NCBI GenBank assembly: GCA_036346405.1
Contig: CM070563.1
Location: 33,097,298-33,161,297, forward strand
Origin: Phyllostachys edulis
Taxonomy: Eukaryota > Streptophyta > Magnoliopsida > Poales > Poaceae
Length of the DNA: 64,000 nt
Direction of reading: 5' to 3'
Shown: positions 1 to 11,499 of the stretch, piece by piece
Layout of the letters: every line of letters begins with the position of its first letter
Numbering within the stretch: the first letter of the stretch is position 1
Translations under genes and position numbers: made by a program
The notes under the pieces: generated by a model
The model's input: only the letters and a program-made list of their open reading frames with translations
Database searches by the model: none
What the model was told of the DNA's origin: nothing

Positions 1-195
1 AGGCATAGCCTTCGAGGCCAGCGGTGCGTCGAAGTGAAGCCTAAGTAGGCGAAGTCTTAGACGCGAAGCCGCCGAGCCAAGGCATAGCCTTCGAGGCCGG
101 CGGTGCATCGAAGTGGAGCCTAAGTAGGCGAAGTCTTGGATGCGAGGCCGCCGAGCCGAGGCATAGCCTTCGAGGCCGGCGGTGCGTTGGAGAAA
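1..195. repeat. 79-bp tandem repeat in element L
   Basis: The motif AGGCATAGCCTTCGAGGCC begins at 1, 80 and 159, giving an exact 79-bp period and about 2.4 copies before the array decays near 195. It may continue beyond the left edge. It lies inside the leader or early coding region of element L. Confidence 0.85.
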
Positions 196-433
196 AGCTC
201 GTGTAGGTGAAGTTGTCCTCCTCTTGTTCCGCGGCTTGATGATAGTTATCGAAGTAGAACTCCTCAGGATCGCCGCAGTTCGAGCTAGAAACGTTGCAGT
301 GATAAGTAGATAACACGAGCGTCTCTGCAGGAAAGAGAGAATGATCAACACTTATTTCTTGTAGCAAGATAACATTCGTTTGACATGAGCATTGATCGAA
401 GTCGTTGCCATGGGACAAGTAGAGTCCCATCAC
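41..433 (-). CDS. Unidentified 130-residue open frame in element L
   Basis: This minus-strand frame lies downstream of L's LTR and primer-binding site, where a retrotransposon leader ORF or gag start could be. The first part has ordinary composition with an acidic patch (GDPEEFYFDN near residues 53-62). The second half is translated from the 79-bp tandem repeat and is arginine- and leucine-rich, so it is low-complexity. I recognise no domain. It could be a decayed upstream ORF of a Tat-type element or chance. Confidence 0.25.
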   Translation of the reverse strand: MMGLYLSHGNDFDQCSCQTNVILLQEISVDHSLFPAETLVLSTYHCNVSSSNCGDPEEFYFDNYHQAAEQEEDNFTYTSFSPTHRRPRRLCLGSAASHPRLRLLRLHFDAPPASKAMPWLGGFASKTSPT

Positions 434-559
434 TTTAGATATTAAGATCTTCGAGGTGATAGCCTTATGCGAGCATGATAGTCCTTGATCAATATTCGAG
501 CTAGGTCGACGGTAGATGATTCGAGCTATGAGGCTGTGTCATGGACATATCAAAGGGGT

Positions 560-1003
560 GGCCACGAGACTAAATCGTGGGGCACCGAATAGCCCATAGG
601 GGTGGTAGCCCCCCAGTGGACTTGGAGGCACCCATGAGGCTAACTCATGTGTATCTTGAAGGTGTGCCCACAACACTAAATCATAAGCACATCGGAGGGG
701 CGTCCACGAGACTAAGTCGTGGGGCACCGAATGGCCACTAGGGATGGTAGCCCCCCAATGGACTTGGAGGTGCCTATGAGGCTAACTCATGGGCACCTTA
801 GGCGTGTGCCTCGACAAGAAGTCACGGGCACATCTATCTTAATCACGAGGCTAAATCATGGGGCCTTGAATGGCCACAGGGGATGGTAGCCCCAGGTGGA
901 CTTGGAGGTGCCCATGAGGCTAACTCATGGGCACCTTAGACGTGTGCCCTCGACAAGAAGTCACGGGCACACCGGTGGCGCCCACAAGGCTAAGTCGTGG
1001 GCA
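560..1003. repeat. About 140-bp tandem repeat, three copies, in element L
   Basis: The block containing GGTAGCCCC, GGACTTGGAGG and ATGAGGCTAACTCATG recurs with GGTAGCC at 604, 746 and 885 (spacings 142 and 139). Each unit carries short inverted repeats such as CATGAGGCTAACTCATG and CACGAGACTAAGTCGTG, so each could fold as RNA. It lies in L's leader. Confidence 0.8.
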
Positions 1004-1204
1004 CTTAGAACTATGAGGGCAATGAAGCCCTTTTACCCGTATGTGGGTTTTTTTGTTATGATCGGGAATGCATGAGAGTGGTTAACCCTTGCGAAGCAAT
1101 GAAGCTAGGTGTCTTGGGGACCCAGAGGTCGCTTCGTGCGTGGCACAGAGTCTAAGGGGGACGAGTCCTCAACACATCCATCAACTTGGTACTGGACCAA
1201 ATTT

Positions 1205-1579
1205 GTCGCTCATGCCCTAAGTCTAGTAGGACACGAGCCGCCATGGTGGAGGCGACGGACGCCCAAGCCACCATGGACTTTTGTTAGGGGAGACCGCGGA
1301 GGTCGTATGCCCTACGCACCACAAGAGTGGTCGCTCATGCCCTAGGGCCAGTAGGACACGAACCGCCATGGTGGAGGCGATAGATGCCCAAGCCACCATG
1401 GACTTTTGTTAGGGGAGACCGCGGAGGTCGTACGCCCTATGCACCACGGGGGTGGTCGCTCATGCCCTAGGTCCAGTAGGACATGAGCCGCCATAGTGGA
1501 GGCGATGGACGCCCAGGCCACCATGGACTTTTGCTAGGGGAGACCGCGGAGGTCGTACGCCCTACGCACCATGAGGGTG
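1205..1579. repeat. 125-bp tandem repeat, three copies, in element L
   Basis: GTCGCTCATGCCCTA starts at 1205, 1330 and 1455, an exact 125-bp period. Copies differ by only a few substitutions and include the conserved core GCCACCATGGACTTTTG. Open frames predicted across it are by-products of the repeat. Confidence 0.85.
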
Positions 1580-2024
1580 AAATCCCTTGGAGGGAAAGTG
1601 TCTTGAGAGCCCATACGAGATTTATATGTCGGGACTATCCCCCTAACAGTAGCACGTTAGGGGGCAGCCCCCGTAGTGAGCCTTCATTGCTCGTGCCGCA
1701 TAGATGTCATGCTTCCCGGGGGTGATGGTTGGCCTCAGAATCCTTAGCCTTCTGGCTGCGAGGGTGCCTTGAAGTGCTTGCCCTTGGCTGGGCCTCGCAT
1801 CGACTCGCACAAGGGAGGAGGACACGCATGGGAGCCCCAGGGCATGTAGGACGTTGCCATCCTAAGGTGGATGGCCCTGATCTCTGACAAGAGTGCTCGG
1901 CTGGGGCTCCTTTAAAGAGCGGATGGGTCGTCCACGAGATCATTGCCCTCCGGAGCCGGAGGAGATTTCGTGGACTTAGAGTATTTTTTTGGTAGGAGAC
2001 ATAGCCTTTCATCGATTAGCTACG
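1580..2024. other. Non-coding leader of element L
   Basis: This stretch lies between the 125-bp array and the primer-binding site, on L's 5' side. I see no recognisable coding domain; short frames on both strands overlap each other. A pyrimidine/purine tract and a run of T lie near 1984-1990. Confidence 0.5.
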
Positions 2025-2042
2025 TCCCCACGGACGGCGCCA
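2025..2042 (-). other. Primer-binding site of element L
   Basis: On the minus strand the sequence reads TGGCGCCGTCCGTGGGGA, one base inside the LTR's CA end. TGGCGCC-type sites are known from Tat-like plant gypsy elements and prime minus-strand DNA synthesis from a host tRNA. The site fixes L's orientation as minus. Confidence 0.8.
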
Positions 2043-2043
2043 A

Positions 2044-2439
2044 TGTTATAGGTGTAAAAACCAAACACGAGTGAGGGGGTGGACGTCGGCCATCTAACGG
2101 GCCCTCGTCCACGAGAGTAAAAAATGACACGAGGATTTATCTGAGTTCGGGGTCCGAGAGGACCGCCTACTCTGTCGGTGAGCCAGCGGGGTTACCTCAG
2201 GAGAGGGAGCCCAGGGCTCACCGGTTTGAACATATTTCTTTATTGCTCAAGAGAGCCATCCCCTTGAAAGGAGGGATACATGGGGTATTTATAGGCTCCC
2301 GAGCCTGTACAAATGACGAAAATACCCCTTGGGGGAATAGTTACATTATGAGTACAAGCAAGGGGTATCACAGTCTTTTATGAGCACAATAGCATTTCTC
2401 GGGTCTATATGCGTGTCTTCTGAGAGGCGGGCCCCGTCA
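2044..2439 (-). repeat. 5' LTR of element L (396 bp)
   Basis: The LTR begins TGTTATAGG (plus-strand reading) and ends CCCCGTCA. It is bounded on one side by the primer-binding site and on the other by foreign sequence homologous to element F/K interior. A minus-strand TATAAATA at 2286-2293 is a plausible core promoter and agrees with minus orientation. Its partner LTR is outside the window, so no target duplication can be checked. Confidence 0.75.
2286..2293 (-). promoter_or_regulatory. TATA box in L's LTR
   Basis: The minus strand reads TATAAATA, in a GC-rich context (GGAGCC upstream, CCCC downstream). The position inside the LTR suits a Pol II promoter driving the element's genomic RNA. 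Confidence 0.5.
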
Positions 2440-5089
2440 GTATGATAGTTGAAGTGGGTGTTGAGCAACACTAGTGGTTGAGTGGATGAATGAATAAGTG
2501 GTCTCTGATAGCATGCCTTGCGAAATTGTTATTTGATAGCATGATCTTGTTAAAAGAGATTTGTTTCAAACTAGTGGCTTGTGTAATAGGTTTTCCCTAG
2601 ATTAAGTAGTTGATGAAGTTTTATTAAGATAATAGAAAATTATGAAGTAATGTATTGTGTTTCTTTTGGAAAGTCTTAGGGTGGAGTAATAAGGTTTGAT
2701 GATTCTCAAGAAGAATGTATGATATTGAGGTTATTAAAATTATTAGTAATGTGAGAGCGATGTTGATTCTTTCATAGAGAAAGTAATTTGATCGCCTTCT
2801 GTGATATCGTTTAGATGAAATGTTTTGAGTTTTAAATTTGTGATCTTTTGGAGTTCAAGATTTATATGGTAGCTGAAATTGCTTCGAGCATAATGATGTG
2901 TTGGAAAGTTCTACTGGTCATTAAGTGATTCATATGTTGTGGTCTTCAAATCTCTTCTTGTTGGAGTTGGCATGGTGATGCTATAAACAAAGAAAGTTGC
3001 TTTCTTTGTTAAAGGAAAGAGTGAAGTAGAAGTATTTGAGATTGAAGTCAGGTTTTGTAACTTGTGGTTTATTGAAGGTTGCCTAAAATTTCTGTTTTGC
3101 CCATAAGAGTTTCCCGAATTTCAAAAGCAATGTTTTATTCTCGTTTGAGGTTTGGTATTCTCTGCTTGTGGGACGTGTGCCCTTATCTATGACCTCATCT
3201 TTTGTTTTCCGAGATCATTGAGATTTGACTATTTCCCTTGATCTTGTATCCACTGTAAGTGGTAACGTTTTCCTATGTGCTAAAATTTATTTCTATTTAC
3301 CTCTTCTTCTATGAAAGGATTAACCGATTTGTATTGCAAAGTCTTTTCGGATGTATAATGGCAACTAGATAGTGGTAGTCTAGTAGATGATTTTTGTGAG
3401 CCTTTAGGTGTCAAGTTGTTTGAGAGGCATTGAGTAATAAATTGATTTATTAGAATAATCCTTGGGGAGGATTTGATTTAAATAGAATGTTTGTCTTTGG
3501 AGCTAACTGATTACATTGTTGCAACTAGTAGAACCTATAGAGAGATGTGGTCCAAGATCTTTTGTTCATTTTGACAGAACATTAGAATTAGAAAGTACGA
3601 AAATCTTGATCAATTTATTGAAGTATCGCAATTGGGTACTCGGTAAGATTGTATAGAAGAATTATTGATGGTGTAGTTTAATGAGAATAACAGTGTGGAG
3701 AAATCCAATCACTGTGTTAATTAATGGGATAGCAAGGATTGTTGAGTTATTGTCAAGTATGACTTGGCCTCAGTGAGTAACCCTCTGGGAGTTAGATTAT
3801 CTCTAAGGATAACTTGGTCAAGAATATATTTATTTATTGACGTTAGTGATTGAGTATGTTCGAATCTTGATCAATTAGTTAGGGTATTGCGATTGGGTAT
3901 ATTGTGGTCATGCAGCTGAATTTGATTGGTGTGGTTTAGTGAAGATCCAAGATTGGTGAAATGAATCGCCTTGAGCGGTTACTTGATTAGTGAGGAACGT
4001 TGATATTAATGACTGAGGTTATTGTTGAGCTGTGTGAAATTTTAGTAAACGAATTTGAGGATTTCTTATCAATCGAACCAGAAATTCATTATAGGAGACT
4101 TGGAGGTTAAATTTGGGCTTTGTATTTTTATGCTAGGACCTGGGAGGCCCAATATTATGTGTAGAAGTAGAAGAACACAAGTGGATTCCGAATAGTGTGT
4201 TGATTATTGATAGAATATTTTGGGTATAGTAAATGAGTATGTGTGATGAAAATTTCAAGTTGATTATCCTTAACAGAATGAGGTGATGTGGTTGTAGGTG
4301 AAAAATCTTTATTGAGGTGTTGGGAACCATTTGTCAAAATAATTCCTTTGGTATAGGAGTGGACTAGATAATCCTTTTGTGGATTATTAGAGTCTCTCTA
4401 AATAAGTATGGCTGTGCTTTCGGTTTGAGGATCATTTTGGGGTTGTCAGTTAAGAGGAAGGAGTTAGAGTGATGATTTGGAAACCTATGATTTGGGAAAA
4501 GGTTTATTTCTTAAAAGAACATCTGAGAAAAGAATGTTTTCTCGAGTAGAGAAGTGCTCTATTGGTTCTTGTTTGAGTTGGGTTTTATGACGGAGATCAT
4601 GTACAATTTGAGTTGACTCTATGTTGGCAAGGTGGTTCTTTCCGATTTAGGAAAATAAATGAAGTATTTGACTTGGGCATTCGAGCGATTTCTCTTTTGA
4701 CTTATGTGGTGTTTATTTGCAAACTGCCTAGTTGGAATGTGAAAAGGTTTTTATGATGAATCTTCGTTTTTGGATTTCAGTGTGTTGGAGGAAGGTTGGT
4801 TAAGAGTGGGTTGCATTGTGAATCTTTTGTTTTCAGTTGAGATCTGATTATTAAAGTTTGTTTAAAATAAGTTGTGTTGCGTGTCCCTGCTTAACGAAGG
4901 TTCTCCTTGTTAGGATGAAGAGATCGATTGGGAGATGGAACAAGAGTTCCATATGTTTATGTGCAAGTTCTGTGGTTTGGTCCCAAAGGAAATGATAGCC
5001 CAAAGTATATTTGGTTTGTTCTGAAAGTTGTGGGGATTTGGAAGATAGCAATTCGCTAGAACCGTCTCGAGTCCTGCAGCGGGGTATAT

Positions 5090-5330
5090 AACGTTTTGTA
5101 TGACCCGATGTTGAGAGAGCGCTTGAGGTATTTGGAGTGTGAGGTTTCATACGAGCCGTTGACCAGCGAGTAATACCGCATCTTTGAGTCCTGGCCGTTC
5201 AGTGGTTTTGGTTAGGTCGGTATGAGTGATGAGGCGTAATACATCAGTTGCATTAAGGTGCGGTGGTCCCACAAGTCCGAGAGGAAAAAACGACTTGGGA
5301 ATTAGAGTCTCACATGTGCGAGCAATATCC
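5090..5330 (+). pseudogene. Decayed pol tail with chromodomain remnant (element K)
   Basis: A short frame at 5252-5284 reads IKVRWSHKSER. Chromodomains at the C-terminus of Tekay/Del-type integrases typically carry a similar K-V-x-W-S-x-H-S-E segment just before E-A-T-W-E. The same short peptide survives in element F at 20283-20315 (minus). Stops and shifts surround it and no other pol domain is readable. This suggests the F/K family descends from a coding chromovirus whose pol has eroded; the call rests on one short motif seen in two copies. Confidence 0.4.
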
Positions 5331-5430
5331 AAAATTATTCACAGTAGGTACGTGGTATTGATGGTAAAATTTTAGCTGTGATGTTTCTTTGGTGTTGAGC
5401 ATGATTAGAATTTAGGGTCGAATTCCGTTT

Positions 5431-5443
5431 AAGGGGGGTAGAA
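5431..5443 (+). other. Polypurine tract of element K
   Basis: AAGGGGGGTAGAA lies immediately before the TGTAATACCCC start of the LTR. It would prime plus-strand DNA synthesis. The equivalent tract occurs at 20137-20148 (minus strand) in element F. Confidence 0.8.
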
Positions 5444-7632
5444 TGTAATACCCCAAATGTATTCGAGAGAGAAGAAATAATTTAGAGAGAAAAGCCAATT
5501 AGAAAAGAGATTTAACAGAATTTAGAGCGGGATTTTTGTAAAGTTTGGACAAACTAGGCTGTGGGCTCCTGGCCCACAGTAACTTGGGCCCAAGGTGGAG
5601 AGGGCGGCAGTCGGCCACAACGGTGGGCCAAAACCCTAGGGCGCCACCCCCTTCTCTCCCCACTTAGCCGCCATACCCCTTTCCCCCTCTCCCTTGGCCG
5701 CCATCTCCATCCTCCCTGCGCCTCCTCTCCTGTAGCACACGGTACTGTAGCGCCATGGTTACTGTAGCATGTCCTTCCCCTGCTACCACTCCCTCCATTG
5801 TTGCTGTCCAAGAAGAGAAAGGGGGGAAGATCTCCATTGGAGTGACCGGCCAAGAAGAAGCGAGGGGAAGAGGGATCGCGTGGTGTTCCTCGCGTTTGAC
5901 AGTGGTTTCTCCAAGGGTAACCCCAAATCACGTTCGTTTAGTCTTGAATTCTTGTATTTTAGAAATGTCGGTATTAGATCGGTATTCTAGCAGTTTGTAG
6001 TGTTCGTCTGATTTAGGACTGTTATCTACAAAATCCGGTCTGACCATCTCCTAGAGAGTAGTAGATAGCATCAGTAGCTTTCCTCAAGTTCTTGGATTAG
6101 GTCGTTTGGATGAGTGTATCAGGAGATATGATTTTCGTAGCGTCGCTGTTCTGTGGTTCTATCATAATTCTAACAATTAATGTTAATTGGTCATTAGCAA
6201 ATAGTTAAAGAATTATTTAGAAGATCGCACCAAAACAAAAGTTGTAGGTATTTTTATAAGTTTTCCAAAAAGATAGAGAACGTAAATTTTGGATAATTGT
6301 ACTGAAATATACGTTAGTTTTAGTCTCGCTGTCTAGAACCCCTGATGAGATTTAGTTGTTCTATTAAACTGTTTGGTAAGGATAGAAGATGGCTGAATCT
6401 AGGAAGCTCACCAACTAGGTTTATGTAGATAAATTAATAATATTTCTAGAAAATCAAAGAAAACCCCTTTTGGATCTATGGACGAAAAGTTATGAAGTTT
6501 AGAAGAAGACTGTCTGTTGAGGGGACAGATCGATGTCATGGGATTTGGAGTTTTGGGTTGCGCTAGGGAGCGTAGTGAGTTATATATTTATTTCTAGTAA
6601 TGTTTAGTCTAGAATTGTTATCTTAGAGTGTTTGTTAAAATTATTCAGGTGGGGTTTTGGTTCTGGGGGCAACGCCCTCTTCGCGTCTTCCATCTTCGCA
6701 CGGTTGAGGCAAGTATAGTTAGTGAAAGAATAATTAAGGGTGATTGTTCATGTTTGCTGGTATTATGTGCATATTCTCTACTCGTGGATGCTAGAATGAT
6801 GTGTATGTCGCTGTTCATGAATGCTAGAAGTATGAGTATGCTTTTTATTCATGTATGTTGCTGCAGGCTAATACATGTTTATGTTGGATAAAAGAATTGA
6901 ATCATATGCATCATGTTATCATCTTTAAGGCTTGGTCACGTGGTGACCAAGCATTGATTTTGATGTCCCCGTCATGTATTAGACGGGGTTGAGTCCCCAC
7001 ACTCATGGAGTGTGGGCTGATGGTCCCTGTGCTAGAAGGCACAGGCATGGGTATGCATCGACGGATGCACACTCCGCATTACTGGTATATGCAAAGGGAA
7101 AAGAAAAGTTGCATTTGTGCATTTGCATTGCATGAGCATATGATTTGGTTTACTATAAAGAATTTTGGTTGGATGATGATGATATAGTTGTGCATTATAT
7201 TGTCTTATTAATTGTACTTTGCTGAGTTTTGGACTCACTCTTGTTGTTGTTTGTGTTTTTTTAGGTACCTCTTACGCGAACATCATGCATGGGAGGGGAT
7301 AGTCATAAGATTGGTTGTACACCATCACGAACTACTCATAATCGATTAAATTTGGAGTATGATTAAATAATTGAGCAAACTGCTTAAAGGACTTCTATTG
7401 GTTAAGTCTTATGCATTTGATATTTTGTAATAGTGTTGATTAGCGTATTATGATTACATTTTAGATTGGATGATTGGAATATTGAGTATTGCTATTAGTT
7501 TCTGTTAGAACCTCCAGCATGGTTAACTATACAAAGGAGGTTCTGCCGAAATTTAGTATAATGTCTTAGTTTTAAATTGTTAATTTGTTATTTTAGTAGC
7601 ATTCCAGGCTCATGTTGGGCTGGGGTGTTACA
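5444..7632 (+). repeat. 3' LTR of element K (2189 bp)
   Basis: The LTR runs from TGTAATACCCC to GGGGTGTTACA and matches both LTRs of element F read in reverse (17854-20136 and 24334-26621). It abuts A's interior at GATTC (7633-7637), which would be the right-hand target duplication. The left copy cannot be checked because K's left end is absent. Confidence 0.85.
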
Positions 7633-7796
7633 GATTCTTTCCTTGGTTTCCTTCTAGGCAACTCACATAATACACATGCATGCATGTAGACCTTTCCTTG
7701 CTTTCCTTCTAAGCAAATACATAACACACTTGCATGCATGTAACTCACGTAACACACATGCTTGCATGATGCATGCACCGAACCTCCATGCTACAG

Positions 7797-9092
7797 CTAC
7801 CAAAGTTTTTGTTCAATGCTTCTTGCTCCATTGTTCTCGGTCTCGGATGCTTCTATATGTGTATAACTGTAGAAACAAAATATAGAACTATTAGGTAGTG
7901 ACATATTCTCATTAGTAAGATTAAAATCATTTAAGAGTGAGTTCACCTGTTGGTTAATTGATTTAGCCCTTACTCGTGTAATCGGCTCAGTCGGGATGTC
8001 CTCATCTTCCTTTCCCTCTTGAAAAGGAGTCATCCTCAACTCTGATTCTTCCTGTCCATAGAATGGTGAAAAATCAGCAACATTGAATATAGAACTCACA
8101 GCATAATCATCACCCGGAAGCTCTATCTTATATGCATTGTCATTGATCTTCTCAAGTACTCTAAATGGACCATCTCCTCGAGGCATCAACTTGGACTTAC
8201 GCTTGTTCAAAAAGCGTTCTTTGCGTAGATGCACCCAAACCAAGTCACCTGGTTCAAATAGCATCTTCTTTCTTGACCTGTTCGCCTTCTCAGTATAGTA
8301 GCGTGTCTTCTTTTCAATTTCCTCTTTAGTCTTGACATAAATTTTCTTCACATATTCAACACGCTTTGACGCCTACATATTAGCATGTTCATGTACCGGA
8401 AGTGGCAGCAAATCAAGTGGCGTGATTAGTTTAAATCCATACACCACCTCAAATGGGCACAATTGAGTAGTAAAATGTACCGCCCTATTGTACGCAAACT
8501 CCACATGCAGCAAACAATCTTCCCACTCTTTTAGATTTTTCTTGATCATTGTTCGTAGTAGCATTGAAAGTGTCTTATTCAACACTTCCATTTGTCCATC
8601 CGTTTGTGGGTGATAATTTGTTGAGAATAACAACTTTGTCCTAAGCTTGGCCCACAAAGTCTTCCAAAAGTAGCTCATGAACTTGACGTCACGATCTGAA
8701 ACAATTGTCTTTGGCATGCCATGCAATCTTACAATTTTCCTGAAAAACAAGTCAGCTACATGCGATGCATCGTCGCTTTTGTGATAGGGAATAAAATGTG
8801 TCATTTTAGAGAACCTATCCACAACTACAAAAACTGAATCACTTCCCCTCTTAGTCCTAGGCAGTCCTAAAACAAAGTCCATACTAATATCCTCCCAATG
8901 TACACTAGGAACAGGAAGTGGAGTATATAAACTATGTGAATTAAGTTTAGATTTTGCTTTGTGGCATGTCACACATCGCTGTACAAACCTTTCGACATCC
9001 CGCCTCATTTTAGGCCAATAAAAGTGATCACTCAACATTATGAAGGCCTTTTCTCTCCCAAAGTGTCTCATTAATCCACCTGCATGAGATTC
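7797..9092 (-). pseudogene. Integrase region of element A pol
   Basis: Minus-strand reading from about 9092 shows a zinc-binding HHCC region (HFGREKAF, then CVTCHKAKS), the first catalytic aspartate in ISMDFVLGLPRT, the second in VSDRDVKF and the region of the catalytic glutamate in YHPQTDGQMEV. This is the D,D35E core that joins cDNA ends to host DNA. The C-terminal segment carries the GPY/F-type module (GDGPFRVLEKINDNAYKI). One in-frame stop at about 8370-8372 separates core from C-terminus, and another precedes the HHCC region. Homologous C-terminal sequence recurs at 14974-15346. Confidence 0.85.
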
Positions 9093-11290
9093 CTACAATA
9101 AAATCAAACGCACGGACGAATCTGGAACACATAATTTGTTAGCACGAAATAAGAACCTATCATGAACATGAAACTTGTCCCTTCCTTTCCCATCTTTACA
9201 TTTAGAATATGGTTTTGAAAATTCGTGGTTGAAAGCATATAAATATTTCAAACTCTCTAATTCGGGTACCTTTACTTTCAATTGAGTTAAAAGCACATGT
9301 TTTCTAGATAAAATATCAACTACCACATTCTCTTTTCCTTTCTTATACTTAACAACATATGAGAAAGTTTCTATTAATTCTACCCACTTAGCATGTCTAC
9401 AGTTCAATTTAGCTTGGCTTTTCAAATATTTCAAAGCTTCATGACCAGAGTGAATAACAAATTATTTAGGCCAAAGATAATGTTGCAAGTTTCAAGCACA
9501 CGTACCAAGGCATACAATTCTTTATCATACACAGGATAATTCAATTGAGCACCTCCTAGTTTCTCACTAAAGTATGCTACAGGTTTTCTTTCTTGCATCA
9601 AAACACCACCAATACCTATCCACTAGCATCACATTTAATTTCAAAAGTCTTAGTAAAATCAAGCAAGACAAGCAATGGTGCTTCAATTAAACGTTTCTTT
9701 AGCTCTTGAAAAGCTTTTTCTTGTGGTGCACCCCATTCAAACACAACACCCTTTTTAGTTAACTCATTTAATGGGGTGGCTATGGTGCTGAAATCTTTAA
9801 CAAAACGGTGATAAAAACTAGAAAAACCATGAAAGCTTCTAATTTGACTAACATTCATAGGGGTAGACCAATTCTTAATTGCTTCAGTTTAAGATTCATC
9901 TACCTCAATGCCTTGACCAGAAACAACATAGCCTAAGAACACAACTTTATCGGTACAAAAAGTGCATTTATCAAGATTAGCATAGAGTTTCTCATTTCTA
10001 AGCACTTCTAGCACTTGTCTAGTATGATCAATGTGTTCATCCAACGTTTTGCTATAGATCAAAATGTCATCAAAGTATACCACAACAAATTTACCAATGC
10101 ATGTTCTTAAAACATGATTCATCAATCACATGAATGTACTAGGTGCATTGGATAAACCTAAAGGTATGACTAACCATTCATACAATCCAAATTTAGTCTT
10201 AAAAGTAGTCTTCCATTCATCACCAAGTTTCATCCTAATCTGATGGTATCCACTCCTTAAATCAATTTTGGAGAATATAACAGCACCACTAAGTTCATCT
10301 AGCATATCATCTAAACTAGGAATAGGATGACGATACCTAATAGTGATATTGTTAATAGCACGACAGTCAACGCACATTCTCCATGTACCATCTTTTTTGG
10401 GAACAAGAATTACAGGAACAATGAAAGGACTAAGACTTTCGCGTACATACCCTTTCTCAAGTAGCCCTTGCACTTGGCGCTGAATTTCTTTGGTCTCCTT
10501 TGGATTGGTACGGTGTGGTGGACGGTTTGTAAGTGATGCGTCGGCAACTAGATCAATTTCATGCTCTATTCCGCGCAATAGCGGAAGTCCCGCTGGTATC
10601 TCCTCCGGAAACACATCCTCAAATGCCTGTAAAAGAGAAGAAACACCACTAAGACGAGAGTTGAAGTCGTTAGTTGAAAGCAAAACAGTTGCATCTTTAT
10701 ACACAAGCACAAAGTGCATCTTTGATGGGTTATTGCTCACATCTCTCAAATCTGATTTTGTGGCTAACATAACCAACCCTCCCTCACTCTTACTTTTTCC
10801 TCTCATATTTGGCTTGTGGCTCTCACTCACCGATGTGTGGAAATCACTCTTTTCTTTCTTTTTACTCTCATTTTCAACAAGCTTCTTTTGCTGAAATTCA
10901 ACATGTATTTGACTAGGAGTCATTGGATTAAGCTCATTTGTCTTCCTCTTCCACTTAAAAGCATATCTATTGGAACGGTCATCATGTTGCACACTTCTGT
11001 CATATGGCCATGGCCTTCCCAACAGCAAATAGCACACGGTCATAGGCACCACATCACACTCAACGATGTCCTCATAATCACAAATCTTGAAAGTAACATG
11101 CACCACAAACTGAACTTTCACATCCCCACATTCGCTAAATCATTGCACATGATATGGACGTGGATGTTTCAGCATCTTTAAACCAAGCTTCTCACAAAAT
11201 TCAACGCTAGCCAAGTTATGACAACTACCTCCATCAATAATAAGTTTGATTACCTTGTTGTTTATCTAGGCTTGTGTTTGAAATAAGTTG
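9093..11290 (-). pseudogene. Protease, reverse transcriptase and RNase H of element A pol
   Basis: On the minus strand, from high to low coordinates: an aspartic protease motif LIIDGGSCHNLAS near 11,210-11,250 (usual family D-S/T-G altered to D-G-G); the reverse transcriptase fingers VPKKDGTWRMCVDCRAIN near 10,350-10,410; the polymerase active-site box YFDDILIYS near 10,060-10,085; and RNase H, with FEIKCDASG near 9616-9645 and a later VVDILSRK segment near 9300. Stops or shifts fall around 11,120, 10,125, 9,860-9,890 and 9,435-9,615. The product would have copied genomic RNA into DNA; it is non-functional here. Confidence 0.85.
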
Positions 11291-11499
11291 AATCACTGCG
11301 GATGTGCATCTCCTTCTTGTGCAAGCATGCTCAAATTTTTAGTGACTACTAGTGCCTCTCCCGTTTCATAACTCAACACATCAATCCCATCACTGTCATC
11401 TGATGCATTTTCATATCTCTCCTTTTCATGACTGAGCTCAACCTCATCTTCACTTGCGAATTCATACTCTCCATCTTCTGTCACAAGCATAACTCGGTT

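Larger units (their letters stand above)
1..2439 (-). mobile_element. Element L: partial LTR retrotransposon, 5' end only
   Basis: The segment holds the 5' LTR, primer-binding site and about 2 kb of the leader side of a minus-strand LTR retrotransposon; the rest lies beyond the left edge. The primer-binding site reads TGGCGCC on the minus strand and directly abuts an LTR with TG...CA ends. This primer type is typical of the Tat/RIRE2-like Ty3/gypsy lineage in plants, but no reverse transcriptase is visible to confirm the clade. The leader is dominated by three unrelated sets of tandem repeats (units of about 79, 140 and 125 bp). No convincing gag is present. L probably inserted into element K, because K's interior begins immediately at 2440. 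Confidence 0.75.
2440..7632 (+). mobile_element. Element K: 5'-truncated copy of the F family (non-autonomous LTR element)
   Basis: K consists of about 3.0 kb of interior (2440-5443), a polypurine tract (5431-5443) and a complete 3' LTR (5444-7632). Its interior and LTR match element F (17854-26621) in reverse orientation: the block around 2445-2500 corresponds to about 22,920-22,970 on the other strand. K lacks F's first about 1.4 kb of interior and the 5' LTR. Element L sits at the break, so the missing part may simply lie beyond L and the window edge. K adjoins the 3' end of A's interior at 7633 and probably inserted there. No intact gene is present. Confidence 0.85.

Noticed and set aside
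1..1579. Regularly spaced repeats that might suggest a CRISPR array
   Set aside because: Units are 79-140 bp with no distinct spacers, they are true tandem repeats in a retrotransposon leader, and the genome is plant.
7676..7885. Plus-strand frame rich in ATGCATGC-type motifs, repeated at 14,984-15,205
   Set aside because: It is antisense to the pol tail and untranslated end of elements A and B; the duplication is explained by those two copies.
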